Below, in pieces: positions 1 through 9,326 of a stretch of DNA of 64,000 bases. Within the stretch, counting starts at the first letter, position 1, and every line of letters begins with the position of its first letter. The DNA is from Streptomyces sp. NBC_00457. GTDB taxonomy: Bacteria > Actinomycetota > Actinomycetes > Streptomycetales > Streptomycetaceae. The DNA is taken from positions 8,556,001-8,620,000 of the forward strand of contig NZ_CP107905.1 in NCBI RefSeq assembly GCF_036014015.1, in the 5' to 3' direction. The notes beneath the pieces were generated by a model. The model did not search any database. It saw nothing but the letters and a program-made list of their open reading frames with translations, and was not told where the DNA came from. Both the position numbers and the translations under genes were made by a program.

Positions 1-198
1 GCGTTACAGGCGCGTCAAGAGTTCTGTTATCGAAAACACGATCGTTATTGATCGCGGTGAGCTATCGATCAAGCGCCTTGCCAAACCATGACAACGCCTA
101 ACAAGGCATGACAACAACCGGAGCGCCCGATGGTGCCCCGGTTTGCTGGATGTACTTGTCGGGCGTGCTTGTGGGATGTGCTTGCCGGCGTACGGCGC
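1..198. promoter_or_regulatory. Intergenic DNA downstream of gylR-like gene, candidate gyl operon control region
   Basis: No gene is supported here. The stretch is less GC-rich than its surroundings. It holds two exact copies of the nonamer catgacaac at 87-95 and 107-115 (20 bp apart) and several GATCG/ATCGAT elements at 40-70. In Streptomyces gylR lies just upstream of the glycerol operon gylCABX in the same orientation. The spacer is therefore likely to be the promoter and operator region of a leftward glycerol operon outside the window. The repeats are seen; the operator role is inferred. Confidence 0.4.
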
Positions 199-963
199 TC
201 AGAACCGCCCGGCGCCCAGATCCCGGGAGACCGCGCGGGCGCAGTCCCGCACCGCCGCGATCAGCTCGGGCCGCACCTCGCCGTCCCGGCACAGCCGTTC
301 CACGGCGCCGGTGACACCGACCGCGCCGACCGGCATGCGCCGCCGGTCGTGGATGGGGGCGGCGATGGAGGCGACGCCCTCCCAGGTCTCCTCGACGTCC
401 GCCGCGTAGCCACGCGCGCGGGTCACGTCGAGGATCTGCTCGAAGCTGTCGAGCTCGCACACCGTCCGGTCCGTGAACGCCTTGCGGTCGGCCTCCAGCA
501 CCTCGCTGTGCGCGACCGGGTCGTAGGCCGACAGGACCTTGCCGAGGGCCGTGGAGTGCAGGGGCTGCATCGCGCCGATCTCCAGGACCTGCCGGCTGTC
601 GTCGGGCCGGAAGACGTGGTGCACGATCAGCACGCCCTGCTGGTGCAGGACGCCCAGATAGACGCTCTCGCCGCTGGAGCGGGCCAGGTCGTCCGCCCAC
701 ACCAGGGCGCGGGCCCGCAGTTCGTGCACGTCCAGGTAGGTGGTGCCCAGGCGGAGCAGCTCGGCGCCCAGCTGGTAGCGCCCGGAGTTGTCGTCCTGCT
801 CGACGAAGCCCTCCTGCTGGAGGGTGCGCAGGATGCCGTGGGCGGTGCCTTTGGCGAGGCCCAGGGATGAGGCGATGTCCGACAGGCCGAGCCGTCGCTC
901 GCCGCCCGCGAGCAGCCGCAGCATCGCGGCCGCCCGTTCGAGCGACTGGATGTTCCGTGCCAT
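199..963 (-). CDS. gylR: IclR-family regulator, GylR-like (glycerol operon repressor)
   Basis: The 254-residue protein has an N-terminal winged helix (about residues 5-65, LERAAAMLRLLAGGERRLGLSD onwards in short motifs such as LGLAKGTAHGILRTLQQEGF) and a C-terminal IclR effector domain ending in RAVSRDLGAGRF. Length and sequence fit GylR of S. coelicolor, which represses the glycerol operon and responds to glycerol-3-phosphate. ATG at 963 was chosen because the alignable protein begins MARNIQSLERA; longer forms add only a low-complexity extension. It is divergent from metH, and the presumed gyl operon would lie to the left of the window. Family assignment is sure; the gylR identity rests on length, sequence recall and the metH neighbour. 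Confidence 0.85.
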   Translation of the reverse strand: MARNIQSLERAAAMLRLLAGGERRLGLSDIASSLGLAKGTAHGILRTLQQEGFVEQDDNSGRYQLGAELLRLGTTYLDVHELRARALVWADDLARSSGESVYLGVLHQQGVLIVHHVFRPDDSRQVLEIGAMQPLHSTALGKVLSAYDPVAHSEVLEADRKAFTDRTVCELDSFEQILDVTRARGYAADVEETWEGVASIAAPIHDRRRMPVGAVGVTGAVERLCRDGEVRPELIAAVRDCARAVSRDLGAGRF

Positions 964-1270
964 CGCCGTCCTGCCTCCGTCCCCTTCGACCGTCGACCCG
1001 CGACGTCCGCTGCCGCCGTTCGGCAATGTCGAACACTACCGGTCCATGCAGACCCGCCGCCAATGGTCTGAGAGAACCCGTCGCCCACCCGTTCCTGCCG
1101 TATCCCGCACTCGTATCCCGCAGGGGACCCGTTCGTCATCCCGCGTCCGTCCCGTGGACCGTCTGACCATCCCGCCATGGACCCGGTTACGCTGGCTGCC
1201 GTGCGCCTACTGTGGAACGTCCCACGGGTTGCGCAAAGCCGACAGCCGTCGCACCAAAGGGAGCCCCTTA
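964..1270. promoter_or_regulatory. Divergent gylR/metH intergenic region
   Basis: This spacer of 307 bases separates divergent gylR and metH and should contain both promoters. The decamer gtatcccgca occurs twice (1100-1109 and 1113-1122). The metH ribosome binding site is aaagggag at about 1256-1263. I looked for a cobalamin, SAM or SAH riboswitch ahead of metH and saw no recognisable conserved core. No promoter can be assigned with confidence. Confidence 0.4.
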
Positions 1271-4200
1271 ATGGCCTCGTCGCCGCTGACCCCTTCCGCC
1301 GACAGCCGGACCCGCGTGTCCGCGCTCCGTGAGGCGCTCGCCACCCGTGTGGTGGTCGCCGACGGGGCGATGGGCACCATGCTGCAGGCGCAGGACCCCA
1401 CCCTCGAGGACTTCGAGAACCTCGAGGGCTGTAACGAGATCCTGAACGTCACCCGCCCGGACATCGTCCGCTCCGTCCATGAAGCGTATTTCGCGGTGGG
1501 CGTGGACTGTGTGGAGACGAACACGTTCGGCGCCAACCACACGGCCGCGGCGGAGTACGACATCGCCGACCGGGTGCATGAGCTGTCGGAGGCGGGCGCC
1601 CGTATCGCCCGCGAGACCGCCGACGAGTACGCGGCCCGCGACGGCCGGCAGCGCTGGGTCCTCGGCTCGGTCGGCCCCGGCACCAAGCTGCCCACCCTCG
1701 GCCACATCGACTACCGCACGATCCGCGACGGCTACCAGGCCAACGCCGAGGGCCTGCTGGCCGGCGGCGCCGACGCGCTGATCGTCGAGACCACCCAGGA
1801 CCTGCTGCAGACCAAGGCCTCCGTGCTGGGTGCCCGCCGGGCCCTGGAGGCGACCGGCGCCGACGTGCCGCTGCTGGTGTCGATGGCCTTCGAGACGACC
1901 GGCACGATGCTGCTGGGCTCCGAGATCGGCGCCGCGCTCACCGCGCTGGAGCCGCTCGGCATCGACATGATCGGCCTGAACTGCTCCACCGGCCCCGCCG
2001 AGATGAGCGAGCACCTGCGCTATCTCACCCGGCACTCCCGCATCCCGCTGCTGTGCATGCCGAACGCCGGCCTGCCGATCCTCACCAAGGACGGCGCGCA
2101 CTTCCCGCTGGACGCCGAGGGCCTGGCGGACGCGCAGGAGAACTTCGTCCGCGACTACGGCCTGTCCCTGATCGGCGGCTGCTGCGGCACGACGCCGGAG
2201 CATCTGCGCCAGGTCGTGGAGCGGGTGCGGGACCTCACGCCGAGCGAGCGGAACCCGCGCCCCGAGCCGGGCGCCGCCTCCCTCTACCAGACGGTCCCGT
2301 TCCGCCAGGACACCGCCTACATGGCGATCGGCGAGCGCACGAACGCCAACGGGTCGAAGAAGTTCCGCGAGGCCATGCTGGACGGCCGCTGGGACGACTG
2401 CGTCGAGATGGCCCGCGAGCAGATCCGCGAGGGCGCGCACATGCTGGACCTGTGCGTGGACTACGTCGGCCGCGACGGCGTGGCCGACATGGAGGAACTC
2501 GCGGGCCGGTTCGCCACCGCCTCCACCCTGCCGATCGTGCTGGACTCCACCGAGGTGGACGTGATCCGGGCCGGGCTGGAGAAGCTCGGCGGCCGCGCGG
2601 TGATCAACTCGGTGAACTACGAGGACGGCGACGGCCCCGAGTCCCGCTTCGCCAAGGTCACCAAGCTCGCACAGGAGCACGGCGCCGCGCTGATCGCGCT
2701 GACCATCGACGAGGAGGGCCAGGCCCGCACCCCGGAGCACAAGGTCGCGATCGCCGAGCGGCTGATCGCGGACCTGACCGGCAACTGGGGCATCCACGAG
2801 TCGGACATCCTCATCGACACCCTGACATTCACCATCTGCACCGGCCAGGAGGAGTCCCGCAAGGACGGCATCGCCACCATCGAGGCGATCCGCGAGCTCA
2901 AGCGCCGCCACCCGGACGTGCAGACCACGCTGGGCCTGTCGAACATCTCCTTCGGCCTGAACCCGGCCGCCCGCATGCTGCTCAACTCCGTCTTCCTGGA
3001 CGAGTGCGTGAAGGCGGGCCTGGACTCGGCGATCGTGCACGCGTCGAAGATCCTCCCGATCGCCCGCTTCACCGAGGAAGAGGTCCAGACAGCTCTCGAC
3101 CTGATCTACGACCGCCGCGCCGAGGGCTACGACCCGCTGCAGAAGCTGATGGCCCTGTTCGAGGGCGCCACCACCAAGTCCCTGAAGGCGGGCCGCGCCG
3201 AGGAACTGGCCGCCCTGCCGCTGAACGAGCGCCTCAAGCGCCGCATCATCGACGGCGAGAAGAACGGCCTCGAACAGGACCTGGACGACGCTCTCCAGGA
3301 GCGCCCGGCCCTGGACATCGTCAACGAGACACTCCTTGACGGCATGAAGGTCGTCGGCGAGCTGTTCGGCTCCGGCCAGATGCAGTTGCCGTTCGTGCTG
3401 CAGTCCGCCGAGGTCATGAAGACCGCGGTGGCCTACCTCGAGCCGCACATGGAGAAGACGGACGACGAGGGCAAGGGCACCATCGTGCTGGCGACCGTGC
3501 GCGGCGACGTGCACGACATCGGCAAGAACCTCGTCGACATCATCCTGTCCAACAACGGCTACACCGTGGTCAACCTGGGCATCAAGCAGCCCGTCTCCGC
3601 GATCCTGGAGGCCGCCGAGGAACACCGGGCCGACGTCATCGGCATGTCCGGCCTCCTGGTCAAGTCCACGGTGATCATGAAGGAGAACCTGGAGGAGCTC
3701 AACCAGCGCAAGATGGCGGCCGATTACCCGGTCATCCTCGGCGGCGCCGCGCTCACCCGCGCCTACGTCGAGCAGGATCTGCACGAGATCTACGAGGGCG
3801 AAGTCCGCTACGCCCGCGACGCGTTCGAGGGCCTGCGCCTGATGGACGCCCTCATCGGCGTCAAGCGGGGCGTGCCCGGCGCGAAGCTGCCCGAGCTGAA
3901 GCAGCGCCGGGTGCGGGCGGCCACCGTCCAGGTCGAGGAGCGCCCGGAGGAGGGGCACGTCCGTTCCGACGTCGCCACCGACAACCCCGTGCCCGCGCCG
4001 CCGTTCTGGGGCACCCGCGTCATCAAGGGCATCCAGCTCAAGGAGTACGCCTCCTGGCTCGACGAGGGCGCTCTCTTCAAGGGCCAGTGGGGCCTGAAGG
4101 AGGCCCGCACCGGGGACGGGCCGTCGTACCAGGAACTCGTCGAGACCGAGGGCCGCCCGCGCCTGCGGGGCCTGCTGGACAAGCTGCAGACCGAGAACCT

Positions 4201-4783
4201 GCTGGAAGCGGCCGTCGTCTACGGCTACTTCCCGTGCGTGTCCAAGGACGACGACCTGATCCTCCTGGACGACGACGGCAACGAGCGCACCCGCTTCACC
4301 TTCCCGCGCCAGCGCCGCGGCCGGCACCTGTGCCTGGCGGACTTCTTCCGCCCGGAGGAGTCCGGCGAGACCGATGTCGTAGGCCTCCAGGTGGTCACCG
4401 TGGGCTCGCGGATCGGTGAGGAGACCGCGAAGCTGTTCGCGTCCGACTCCTACCGCGACTACCTCGAACTGCACGGGCTGTCCGTGCAGTTGGCGGAGGC
4501 GCTCGCCGAGTACTGGCACGCGCGCGTGCGGTCCGAGCTGGGCTTCGCCGGTGAGGACCCGGCCGATGTCGAGGACATGTTCGCCCTGAAGTACCGGGGC
4601 GCCCGCTTCTCCCTCGGCTACGGCGCCTGCCCGGATCTGGAGGACCGCGCCAAGATCGCCGAACTCCTTGAGCCGGAGCGCATCGGCGTCCGGCTCTCCG
4701 AGGAGTTCCAGCTGCACCCGGAGCAGTCCACGGACGCCATCGTGATCCACCACCCGGAGGCGAAGTACTTCAACGCCCGGTGA
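1271..4783 (+). CDS. metH: Cobalamin-dependent methionine synthase
   Basis: The enzyme transfers the methyl group of methyltetrahydrofolate to homocysteine through enzyme-bound cobalamin. All four modules are visible in 1170 residues: the homocysteine-binding barrel (about 15-330) with zinc ligands in LIGGCCGTTPEH near 303; the pterin-binding barrel (about 350-620, beginning MAIGERTNANGSKKFREAM); the cap and cobalamin domain with the base-off ligand motif DVHDIGKNL near 746; and the C-terminal reactivation domain using S-adenosylmethionine (about 900-1170). ATG at 1271 follows an AAAGGGAG site at good spacing; the frame is open far upstream but unsupported there. It appears monocistronic, followed by a hairpin at 4878-4906. 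Confidence 0.97.
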   Translation: MASSPLTPSADSRTRVSALREALATRVVVADGAMGTMLQAQDPTLEDFENLEGCNEILNVTRPDIVRSVHEAYFAVGVDCVETNTFGANHTAAAEYDIADRVHELSEAGARIARETADEYAARDGRQRWVLGSVGPGTKLPTLGHIDYRTIRDGYQANAEGLLAGGADALIVETTQDLLQTKASVLGARRALEATGADVPLLVSMAFETTGTMLLGSEIGAALTALEPLGIDMIGLNCSTGPAEMSEHLRYLTRHSRIPLLCMPNAGLPILTKDGAHFPLDAEGLADAQENFVRDYGLSLIGGCCGTTPEHLRQVVERVRDLTPSERNPRPEPGAASLYQTVPFRQDTAYMAIGERTNANGSKKFREAMLDGRWDDCVEMAREQIREGAHMLDLCVDYVGRDGVADMEELAGRFATASTLPIVLDSTEVDVIRAGLEKLGGRAVINSVNYEDGDGPESRFAKVTKLAQEHGAALIALTIDEEGQARTPEHKVAIAERLIADLTGNWGIHESDILIDTLTFTICTGQEESRKDGIATIEAIRELKRRHPDVQTTLGLSNISFGLNPAARMLLNSVFLDECVKAGLDSAIVHASKILPIARFTEEEVQTALDLIYDRRAEGYDPLQKLMALFEGATTKSLKAGRAEELAALPLNERLKRRIIDGEKNGLEQDLDDALQERPALDIVNETLLDGMKVVGELFGSGQMQLPFVLQSAEVMKTAVAYLEPHMEKTDDEGKGTIVLATVRGDVHDIGKNLVDIILSNNGYTVVNLGIKQPVSAILEAAEEHRADVIGMSGLLVKSTVIMKENLEELNQRKMAADYPVILGGAALTRAYVEQDLHEIYEGEVRYARDAFEGLRLMDALIGVKRGVPGAKLPELKQRRVRAATVQVEERPEEGHVRSDVATDNPVPAPPFWGTRVIKGIQLKEYASWLDEGALFKGQWGLKEARTGDGPSYQELVETEGRPRLRGLLDKLQTENLLEAAVVYGYFPCVSKDDDLILLDDDGNERTRFTFPRQRRGRHLCLADFFRPEESGETDVVGLQVVTVGSRIGEETAKLFASDSYRDYLELHGLSVQLAEALAEYWHARVRSELGFAGEDPADVEDMFALKYRGARFSLGYGACPDLEDRAKIAELLEPERIGVRLSEEFQLHPEQSTDAIVIHHPEAKYFNAR

Positions 4784-4877
4784 CGCGTCGCCGTACCCGC
4801 TGACCTGCGGGTTCAGGCATGCTCGAGGACGATCGGGCACGCTGATCGAAGAAGTCGTACACTGGTCGGTCCACCGC

Positions 4878-4906
4878 AGGCCGGCTCCCTTCCCGGGAGC
4901 CGGCCT
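4878..4906 (+). terminator. Hairpin between metH and the HAD gene
   Basis: A perfect 12-bp stem (AGGCCGGCTCCC paired with GGGAGCCGGCCT, loop ttccc) lies 95 bases after the metH stop. It could terminate metH. It sits only about 10 bases before the ribosome binding site of the next gene, so it may instead fold in that gene's leader. No T-tract follows, as is usual in Streptomyces. Confidence 0.6.
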
Positions 4907-4932
4907 GATCGTCCCTCAAGGAGGTAGGCCGG

Positions 4933-5634
4933 ATGACCAGCACGGTCCCCGCGCTCGGAACCCGAACGGCCGAAGGGTCGGCACTTCAGGCCGTGCTCCT
5001 CGACATGGACGGCACCTTGGTGGACACCGAGGGCTTCTGGTGGGACGTCGAGGTCGAGGTCTTCGCCGGTCTCGGCCACGCCCTCGACGACTCCTGGCGC
5101 CATGTCGTGGTCGGCGGCCCGATGAGCCGCAGCGCGGGGTTCCTGATCGAGGCCACCGGCGCCGAGATCACCCTCGCCGAGCTCACCGTCCTGCTCAACC
5201 AGGGCTTCGAGGACCGTATCGACCGCGCCCTGCCGCTGATGCCGGGTGCTGCCCGGCTGCTGGGCGAGTTGTCGGCGTACGAGATCCCGACCGCCCTGGT
5301 CTCCGCCTCGCACCGGCGCATCATCGACCGGGTGCTCACCTCGCTCGGCGCCCACCACTTCGCCCTGACGGTCGCCGGGGACGAGGTGCGGCGCACCAAG
5401 CCGGACCCGGAGCCGTACTTGTTCGCGGCGGCCGGGCTCGGCGTGGATCCGGCCAGATGCGCGGTCATCGAGGACACCGCGACCGGTGTGGCGGCGGCCG
5501 AGGCCGCCGGCTGCCAGGTGGTGGCCGTGCCCTCGGTGACCCCCATGGCCCCGGCCGCCCGGCGCACGATCGTGACCTCCCTGGAAGAGGTCGACCTGGC
5601 ATTTCTGCACCGGCTGATGACGGAAATGGGCTAG
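4933..5634 (+). CDS. HAD-superfamily phosphatase (beta-phosphoglucomutase/phosphatase-like)
   Basis: The 233-residue protein has HAD motif I LLDMDGTLVDTEG (nucleophile D24, acid/base D26), motif II in ALVSASHR, motif III lysine in RRTKPDPEPY and motif IV VIEDTATGVAAAEAAGC. The helical cap between motifs I and II places it in subclass I, the group of small phosphatases and phosphomutases. The substrate cannot be told from the sequence. ATG at 4933 follows a strong aaggaggt site. The first 20 residues are a non-conserved extension. Confidence 0.85.
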   Translation: MTSTVPALGTRTAEGSALQAVLLDMDGTLVDTEGFWWDVEVEVFAGLGHALDDSWRHVVVGGPMSRSAGFLIEATGAEITLAELTVLLNQGFEDRIDRALPLMPGAARLLGELSAYEIPTALVSASHRRIIDRVLTSLGAHHFALTVAGDEVRRTKPDPEPYLFAAAGLGVDPARCAVIEDTATGVAAAEAAGCQVVAVPSVTPMAPAARRTIVTSLEEVDLAFLHRLMTEMG

Positions 5635-6054
5635 GCGTTCACCGAGCGTGCGGCGCGATAGCGGGGGAATTCCATACGGGCCTCGGTAAAAGAATTCACA
5701 CGGCGCTGGATGGCCGAATTCAGGCCCTCGAACCGACCGTTCGGACTGTGACGTTCCCCACTGTCCGGGGGGTCGACAGGGTCGTCGACGTGTGCAGATC
5801 GCCCCCGATTTAACGGCTGGGACAGGACCTTGTGTCCCGATTGAGTGGATGCTGCACGAATCCTTCCGCTGTCGGGTTTTCGGTGCGTCCACAGCCGGTT
5901 TCACTGCGTGATGGGGCCTCAACTCCGGGTGTGGCCAAGCCTTGTGCAGGTGCGGACTAATCTCGTCGCGAGAACATCGCCACTACCCCCGTGCCCCGCT
6001 GCGACACCCCTGCATGCCGGGTACACGGACTCACAGCTCTGGAGAAACTCGAGC
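5635..6054. other. Intergenic region without a gene
   Basis: No coding sequence is supported in these 420 bases. GAATTC occurs three times at near-regular spacing (5667, 5692 and 5716). A short inverted repeat (GGGACA at 5819-5824, TGTCCC at 5833-5838) follows. The 3' part should hold the promoter of the binding-protein gene at 6055, but no clear -35/-10 pair was recognised. Confidence 0.4.
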
Positions 6055-7662
6055 ATGAACCGCAAGACTTTGGTGCTGCCGGCCGTCATCGGCCTGCTCG
6101 CGCCGGTGCTCGCAGCCTGCGGCACGTCGGGCAGCGGCAGCGGCAGCGGTGACGCGATCGTCGTCGGCACCACCGACCGGTTCAACGCCTCGACGGAAGC
6201 ACCCGCGCCCCTCGACCCGGCGTACGCCTACGACGTCGGCACCTGGAACGTCCTGCGCCAGACCGTGCAGACGCTGATGATCCAGCCCCGCGGCGAGGGC
6301 GAACCGGTGCCCGAGGCCGCCCAGAAGTGCGGCTTCACCGACACCGGCAACGAGCGCTACGCCTGCACACTCCGCGCAGGCCTCAAGTTCGCGAACGGCG
6401 ACGACGTCACGGCGGCCGACGTGAAGTACTCCATCGAGCGCGCCCGGTCCATCCAGGCCGACAGCGGTGTGTTCGCGCTGCTGTCCACCATCGACACCGT
6501 CGAGACGCAGGGTGACCGCGAGGTGATCTTCCACCTCAAGACCGCCGACGCCACCTTCCCGTTCAAGCTGTCGACGCCGGTCGCCGGCATCGTCAACCCC
6601 GACGACTACGAGAAGAACAAGCTGCGCGACGGTTTCGCGATCGACGGCTCCGGCCCGTACACCTTCTCGTCCGAGGTCAAGAACGACGAGCTGGTCAAGG
6701 CCGTGTTCACCAAGAACCCCAACTACGAGGGGACGTTGAAGGTGAACAACGACAAGGTCGAACTGCGCTCCTTCGCCGACGCCGGCGAGATGGGCACCGC
6801 GCTCGACGACGGTGACATCGACGTGATGACGCGCACCATGTCGCCCAAGCAGATCCAGAAGCTCTCCACCGCCGCCGCCGGCACCGACGAGGACATCGTC
6901 GAGATGCCCGGTCTGGAAATCCGCTATCTCGCCTTCAACACCGACGCCCCGACGGTGAAGACCAAGGCCGTGCGCCAGGCGATGGCCCAGATCATCGACC
7001 GCGCCGCCCTGGTCTCCAAGGTGTACGGCGACCAGGCGGAGCCGCTCTACTCGCTGGTCCCGGCCACCATCACCGGCCACACCAACGCGTTCTTCAACAA
7101 GTACGGCGACCCGAACGTGGCCAAGGCCAAGGCCATGCTGACCAAGGCCGACATCACCACCCCGGTGAAGCTGACCCTCCACTACACGACCGACCACTAC
7201 GGCTCGGCCACCAAGGAGGAGTTCGAGCTGCTCCAGAAGCAGCTGAACGCCAGCGGCCTGTTCGACGTCCAGATCGAGGGCGCCCTCTGGGAGACCTTCC
7301 GCCCGGCCGAGCAGAAGGGCGAGTACGACGTCTACGGCATGGGCTGGTTCCCGGACTTCCCGGACGCCGACAACTACCTCGCGCCGTTCCTCGACAAGGA
7401 CAACTTCCTCGGCTCGCCGTACGACAACAGCCAGATCCGCAGCGCGCTGATCCCGGAGTCCCGCCGGGAGGCCGACCGGCTGTCCGCCGTCAAGAGCCTG
7501 ACGGAGATTCAGGACATCGTCGCCGACGACGTGCCCATGCTGCCGCTGTGGCAGGGCAAGCAGTACGTCGCCGCCCGCGACGACATCACGGGCACCGCCT
7601 ACGCCCTCAACGCCTCCTCCACGCTTCAGCTGTGGGAGCTCGGCCGCGGAGTCAGCGGCTGA
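6055..7662 (+). CDS. ABC transporter substrate-binding lipoprotein, peptide type (SBP_bac_5)
   Basis: The product is a 535-residue extracytoplasmic lipoprotein of the DppA/OppA family. The signal peptide is MNRKTLVLPAVIGLLAPVLA with lipobox LAAC, followed by a Gly/Ser linker (GTSGSGSGSG). Family landmarks are LRAGLKFANGDDVTAADVKYS (shown here only as motif LKFANGDDVTAADVKYSIER), the AMAQIIDRAALV helix and the C-terminal LPLWQGKQYV. ATG at 6055 was chosen because it begins the signal peptide. No permease or ATPase gene is adjacent. The next gene is a paralogue sharing the same motifs, so the two arose by tandem duplication. Its ligand is unknown; peptides are the family default. Confidence 0.88.
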   Translation: MNRKTLVLPAVIGLLAPVLAACGTSGSGSGSGDAIVVGTTDRFNASTEAPAPLDPAYAYDVGTWNVLRQTVQTLMIQPRGEGEPVPEAAQKCGFTDTGNERYACTLRAGLKFANGDDVTAADVKYSIERARSIQADSGVFALLSTIDTVETQGDREVIFHLKTADATFPFKLSTPVAGIVNPDDYEKNKLRDGFAIDGSGPYTFSSEVKNDELVKAVFTKNPNYEGTLKVNNDKVELRSFADAGEMGTALDDGDIDVMTRTMSPKQIQKLSTAAAGTDEDIVEMPGLEIRYLAFNTDAPTVKTKAVRQAMAQIIDRAALVSKVYGDQAEPLYSLVPATITGHTNAFFNKYGDPNVAKAKAMLTKADITTPVKLTLHYTTDHYGSATKEEFELLQKQLNASGLFDVQIEGALWETFRPAEQKGEYDVYGMGWFPDFPDADNYLAPFLDKDNFLGSPYDNSQIRSALIPESRREADRLSAVKSLTEIQDIVADDVPMLPLWQGKQYVAARDDITGTAYALNASSTLQLWELGRGVSG

Positions 7663-7729
7663 CCACTCCCGTCTCCGGGGCCGCGGACGACGGCCCCGCA
7701 ATCGAGAACCGACGACAAGGCACCTGCAC

Positions 7730-9310
7730 GTGAATATGCGTAACCAGTGGCCAGTCCTGCCGATCGTGGCGGGACTGGCCTCCGGACTGCTGACCGGATG
7801 CGGCACGGAAAACGGGGACTCGGGGAGCGAAGGCTCCTCCGTGGTCATGGGGATGTCCGACGACGTCCTGGCCACCGACCCCGCCTCCGGCTACGACCCC
7901 GGATCCTGGCTGTTGTTCAACAACGTCTTCCAGTCGCTGCTGAGCTTCCCCAAGGGAGCCACCGAACCGCAGCCGGAGGCCGCCGAGGAGTGTGCCTTCA
8001 CGGACACCTCGACCAGGGTCTACCAGTGCACGCTGAAGGACGGCCTGAAGTTCAGCAACGGTGACGCGCTCACCTCCGAGGACGTGAAGTTCTCCTTCGA
8101 CCGCATGCTGAAGATCAACGACGAAGCCGGCCCCGCGATCATGTTCCCCATGCTCGAGAAGGTCGAGACGCCGGACGAGAAGACGGTCGTCTTCCGCCTC
8201 AACACCGCGGACGCCACCTTCCCCAGCAAGATCGCCTCCGGCGCCGGCTCCATCGTCGACCAGAAGTCGTACGAGGCGAGCGGCCTGCGCAAGGACGGCG
8301 AAGCGGTCGGCTCCGGCCCGTACAAGCTCGACTCCTTCAGCGAGGACGAGGCCGTCTTCTCGGTCAACGAGCACTACAAGGGCACCGCCGAGGTACGGAA
8401 CACCGGGGTCACCCTCAAGTTCTTCCACGGCGACCAGACCGCGCTGAAGACGGCCCTGCTCGACAAGAAGGTCGACATCGCCTACCGAGGCCTCGCCGCG
8501 AGCGACATCGCCGACATCGAGAAGGCCGACCCCGGCTCGGGCGTCGAGATCGTCGACGGGAACAGTGCCGAGGTCCAGCACCTGGTCTTCAACATGGACG
8601 ACCCGGTCACCGGAAAGCCCGGCGTCCGCAAGGCAATCGCCCACCTGCTCGACCGCGACGCCCTCATGGAGGACATCTACAAGGGCACCGCGACCCCGCT
8701 GTACTCGATCATCCCGGCCGGTATCGCCGGCCACAACACGGCCTTCTTCGACACCTACGGCGCCAAGCCCGACAAGACCAAGGCAGCCGCCGCCCTGAGC
8801 GCCGACGGCATCACCGACAAGGTCAAGCTGACCCTCTGGTCGACCCCGTCCCGCTACGGCCCCGCCACCGACGACGAGCTCAAGGCGATCGCCGGCCAGC
8901 TCAACGCCAGCGGCCTGTTCGACGCCGACGTCAAGTCCGTGGCGTTCGACCGGTACGAGCAGGACATCGCCGACGGCAAGTACGGCGTGTACGTGAAGGG
9001 CTGGGTCCCGGACTACCCGGACGCCGACAACTTCACCGGCCCCTTCTTCGGCGAGGGCAACGTGCTGAGCAACAACTACACCAACAGCACGATCACCGGC
9101 ACGCTCATCCCGCGCACCGCGTCCGAGAGCGACCGCGCCGCGACCGACTCCGACTACGGCCGGCTCCAGGACATCGTCGCCGAGGACGTGCCCGTGCTGC
9201 CGCTGTGGCAGGGCAAGCAGTACGCCGTCACCCGCGACAACGTCTACGGCCTCGAGTACTGCCTCGACGCCTCGACCGTGTTCCGGTTCTGGGAACTCAG
9301 CAAGGACTGA
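7730..9310 (+). CDS. ABC transporter substrate-binding lipoprotein, paralogue of the preceding gene
   Basis: The 526-residue lipoprotein has the signal sequence MNMRNQWPVLPIVAGLASGL with lipobox LTGC. It aligns along its length with the upstream protein: SFPKGATEPQPEAAEECAFT, LKFSNGDALTSEDVKFSFDR and VLPLWQGKQYAVTRDN. The GTG at 7730 gives MNMR; the ATG two codons later is an equally possible start. Only 67 bases separate it from the upstream gene, so they are probably co-transcribed. The transcript ends at the very strong hairpin 9327-9366. It may use a transporter encoded elsewhere. Confidence 0.87.
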   Translation: MNMRNQWPVLPIVAGLASGLLTGCGTENGDSGSEGSSVVMGMSDDVLATDPASGYDPGSWLLFNNVFQSLLSFPKGATEPQPEAAEECAFTDTSTRVYQCTLKDGLKFSNGDALTSEDVKFSFDRMLKINDEAGPAIMFPMLEKVETPDEKTVVFRLNTADATFPSKIASGAGSIVDQKSYEASGLRKDGEAVGSGPYKLDSFSEDEAVFSVNEHYKGTAEVRNTGVTLKFFHGDQTALKTALLDKKVDIAYRGLAASDIADIEKADPGSGVEIVDGNSAEVQHLVFNMDDPVTGKPGVRKAIAHLLDRDALMEDIYKGTATPLYSIIPAGIAGHNTAFFDTYGAKPDKTKAAAALSADGITDKVKLTLWSTPSRYGPATDDELKAIAGQLNASGLFDADVKSVAFDRYEQDIADGKYGVYVKGWVPDYPDADNFTGPFFGEGNVLSNNYTNSTITGTLIPRTASESDRAATDSDYGRLQDIVAEDVPVLPLWQGKQYAVTRDNVYGLEYCLDASTVFRFWELSKD

Positions 9311-9326
9311 CCCGCATCGGCACGAA

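Noticed and set aside
964..1270. Cobalamin, SAM or SAH riboswitch ahead of metH
   Set aside because: I searched for conserved cores by eye and saw none; a covariance-model search would be needed to exclude a divergent form.
1268..4840. Long open frame of about 1190 codons on the minus strand across metH
   Set aside because: It mirrors metH in a GC-rich genome with strong third-position bias; the protein is low-complexity (V/L/A/D/H/G/R-rich) and has no recognisable domain.
4833..4862. Promoter with TACACT at 4857
   Set aside because: The -10 is acceptable, but the only element at 17 bp is GGGCAC, too far from a -35 consensus to report.
6031..8734. Minus-strand open frames opposite the two binding-protein genes
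   Set aside because: They are antisense shadows; composition is repetitive and the plus strand has clear lipoprotein genes.
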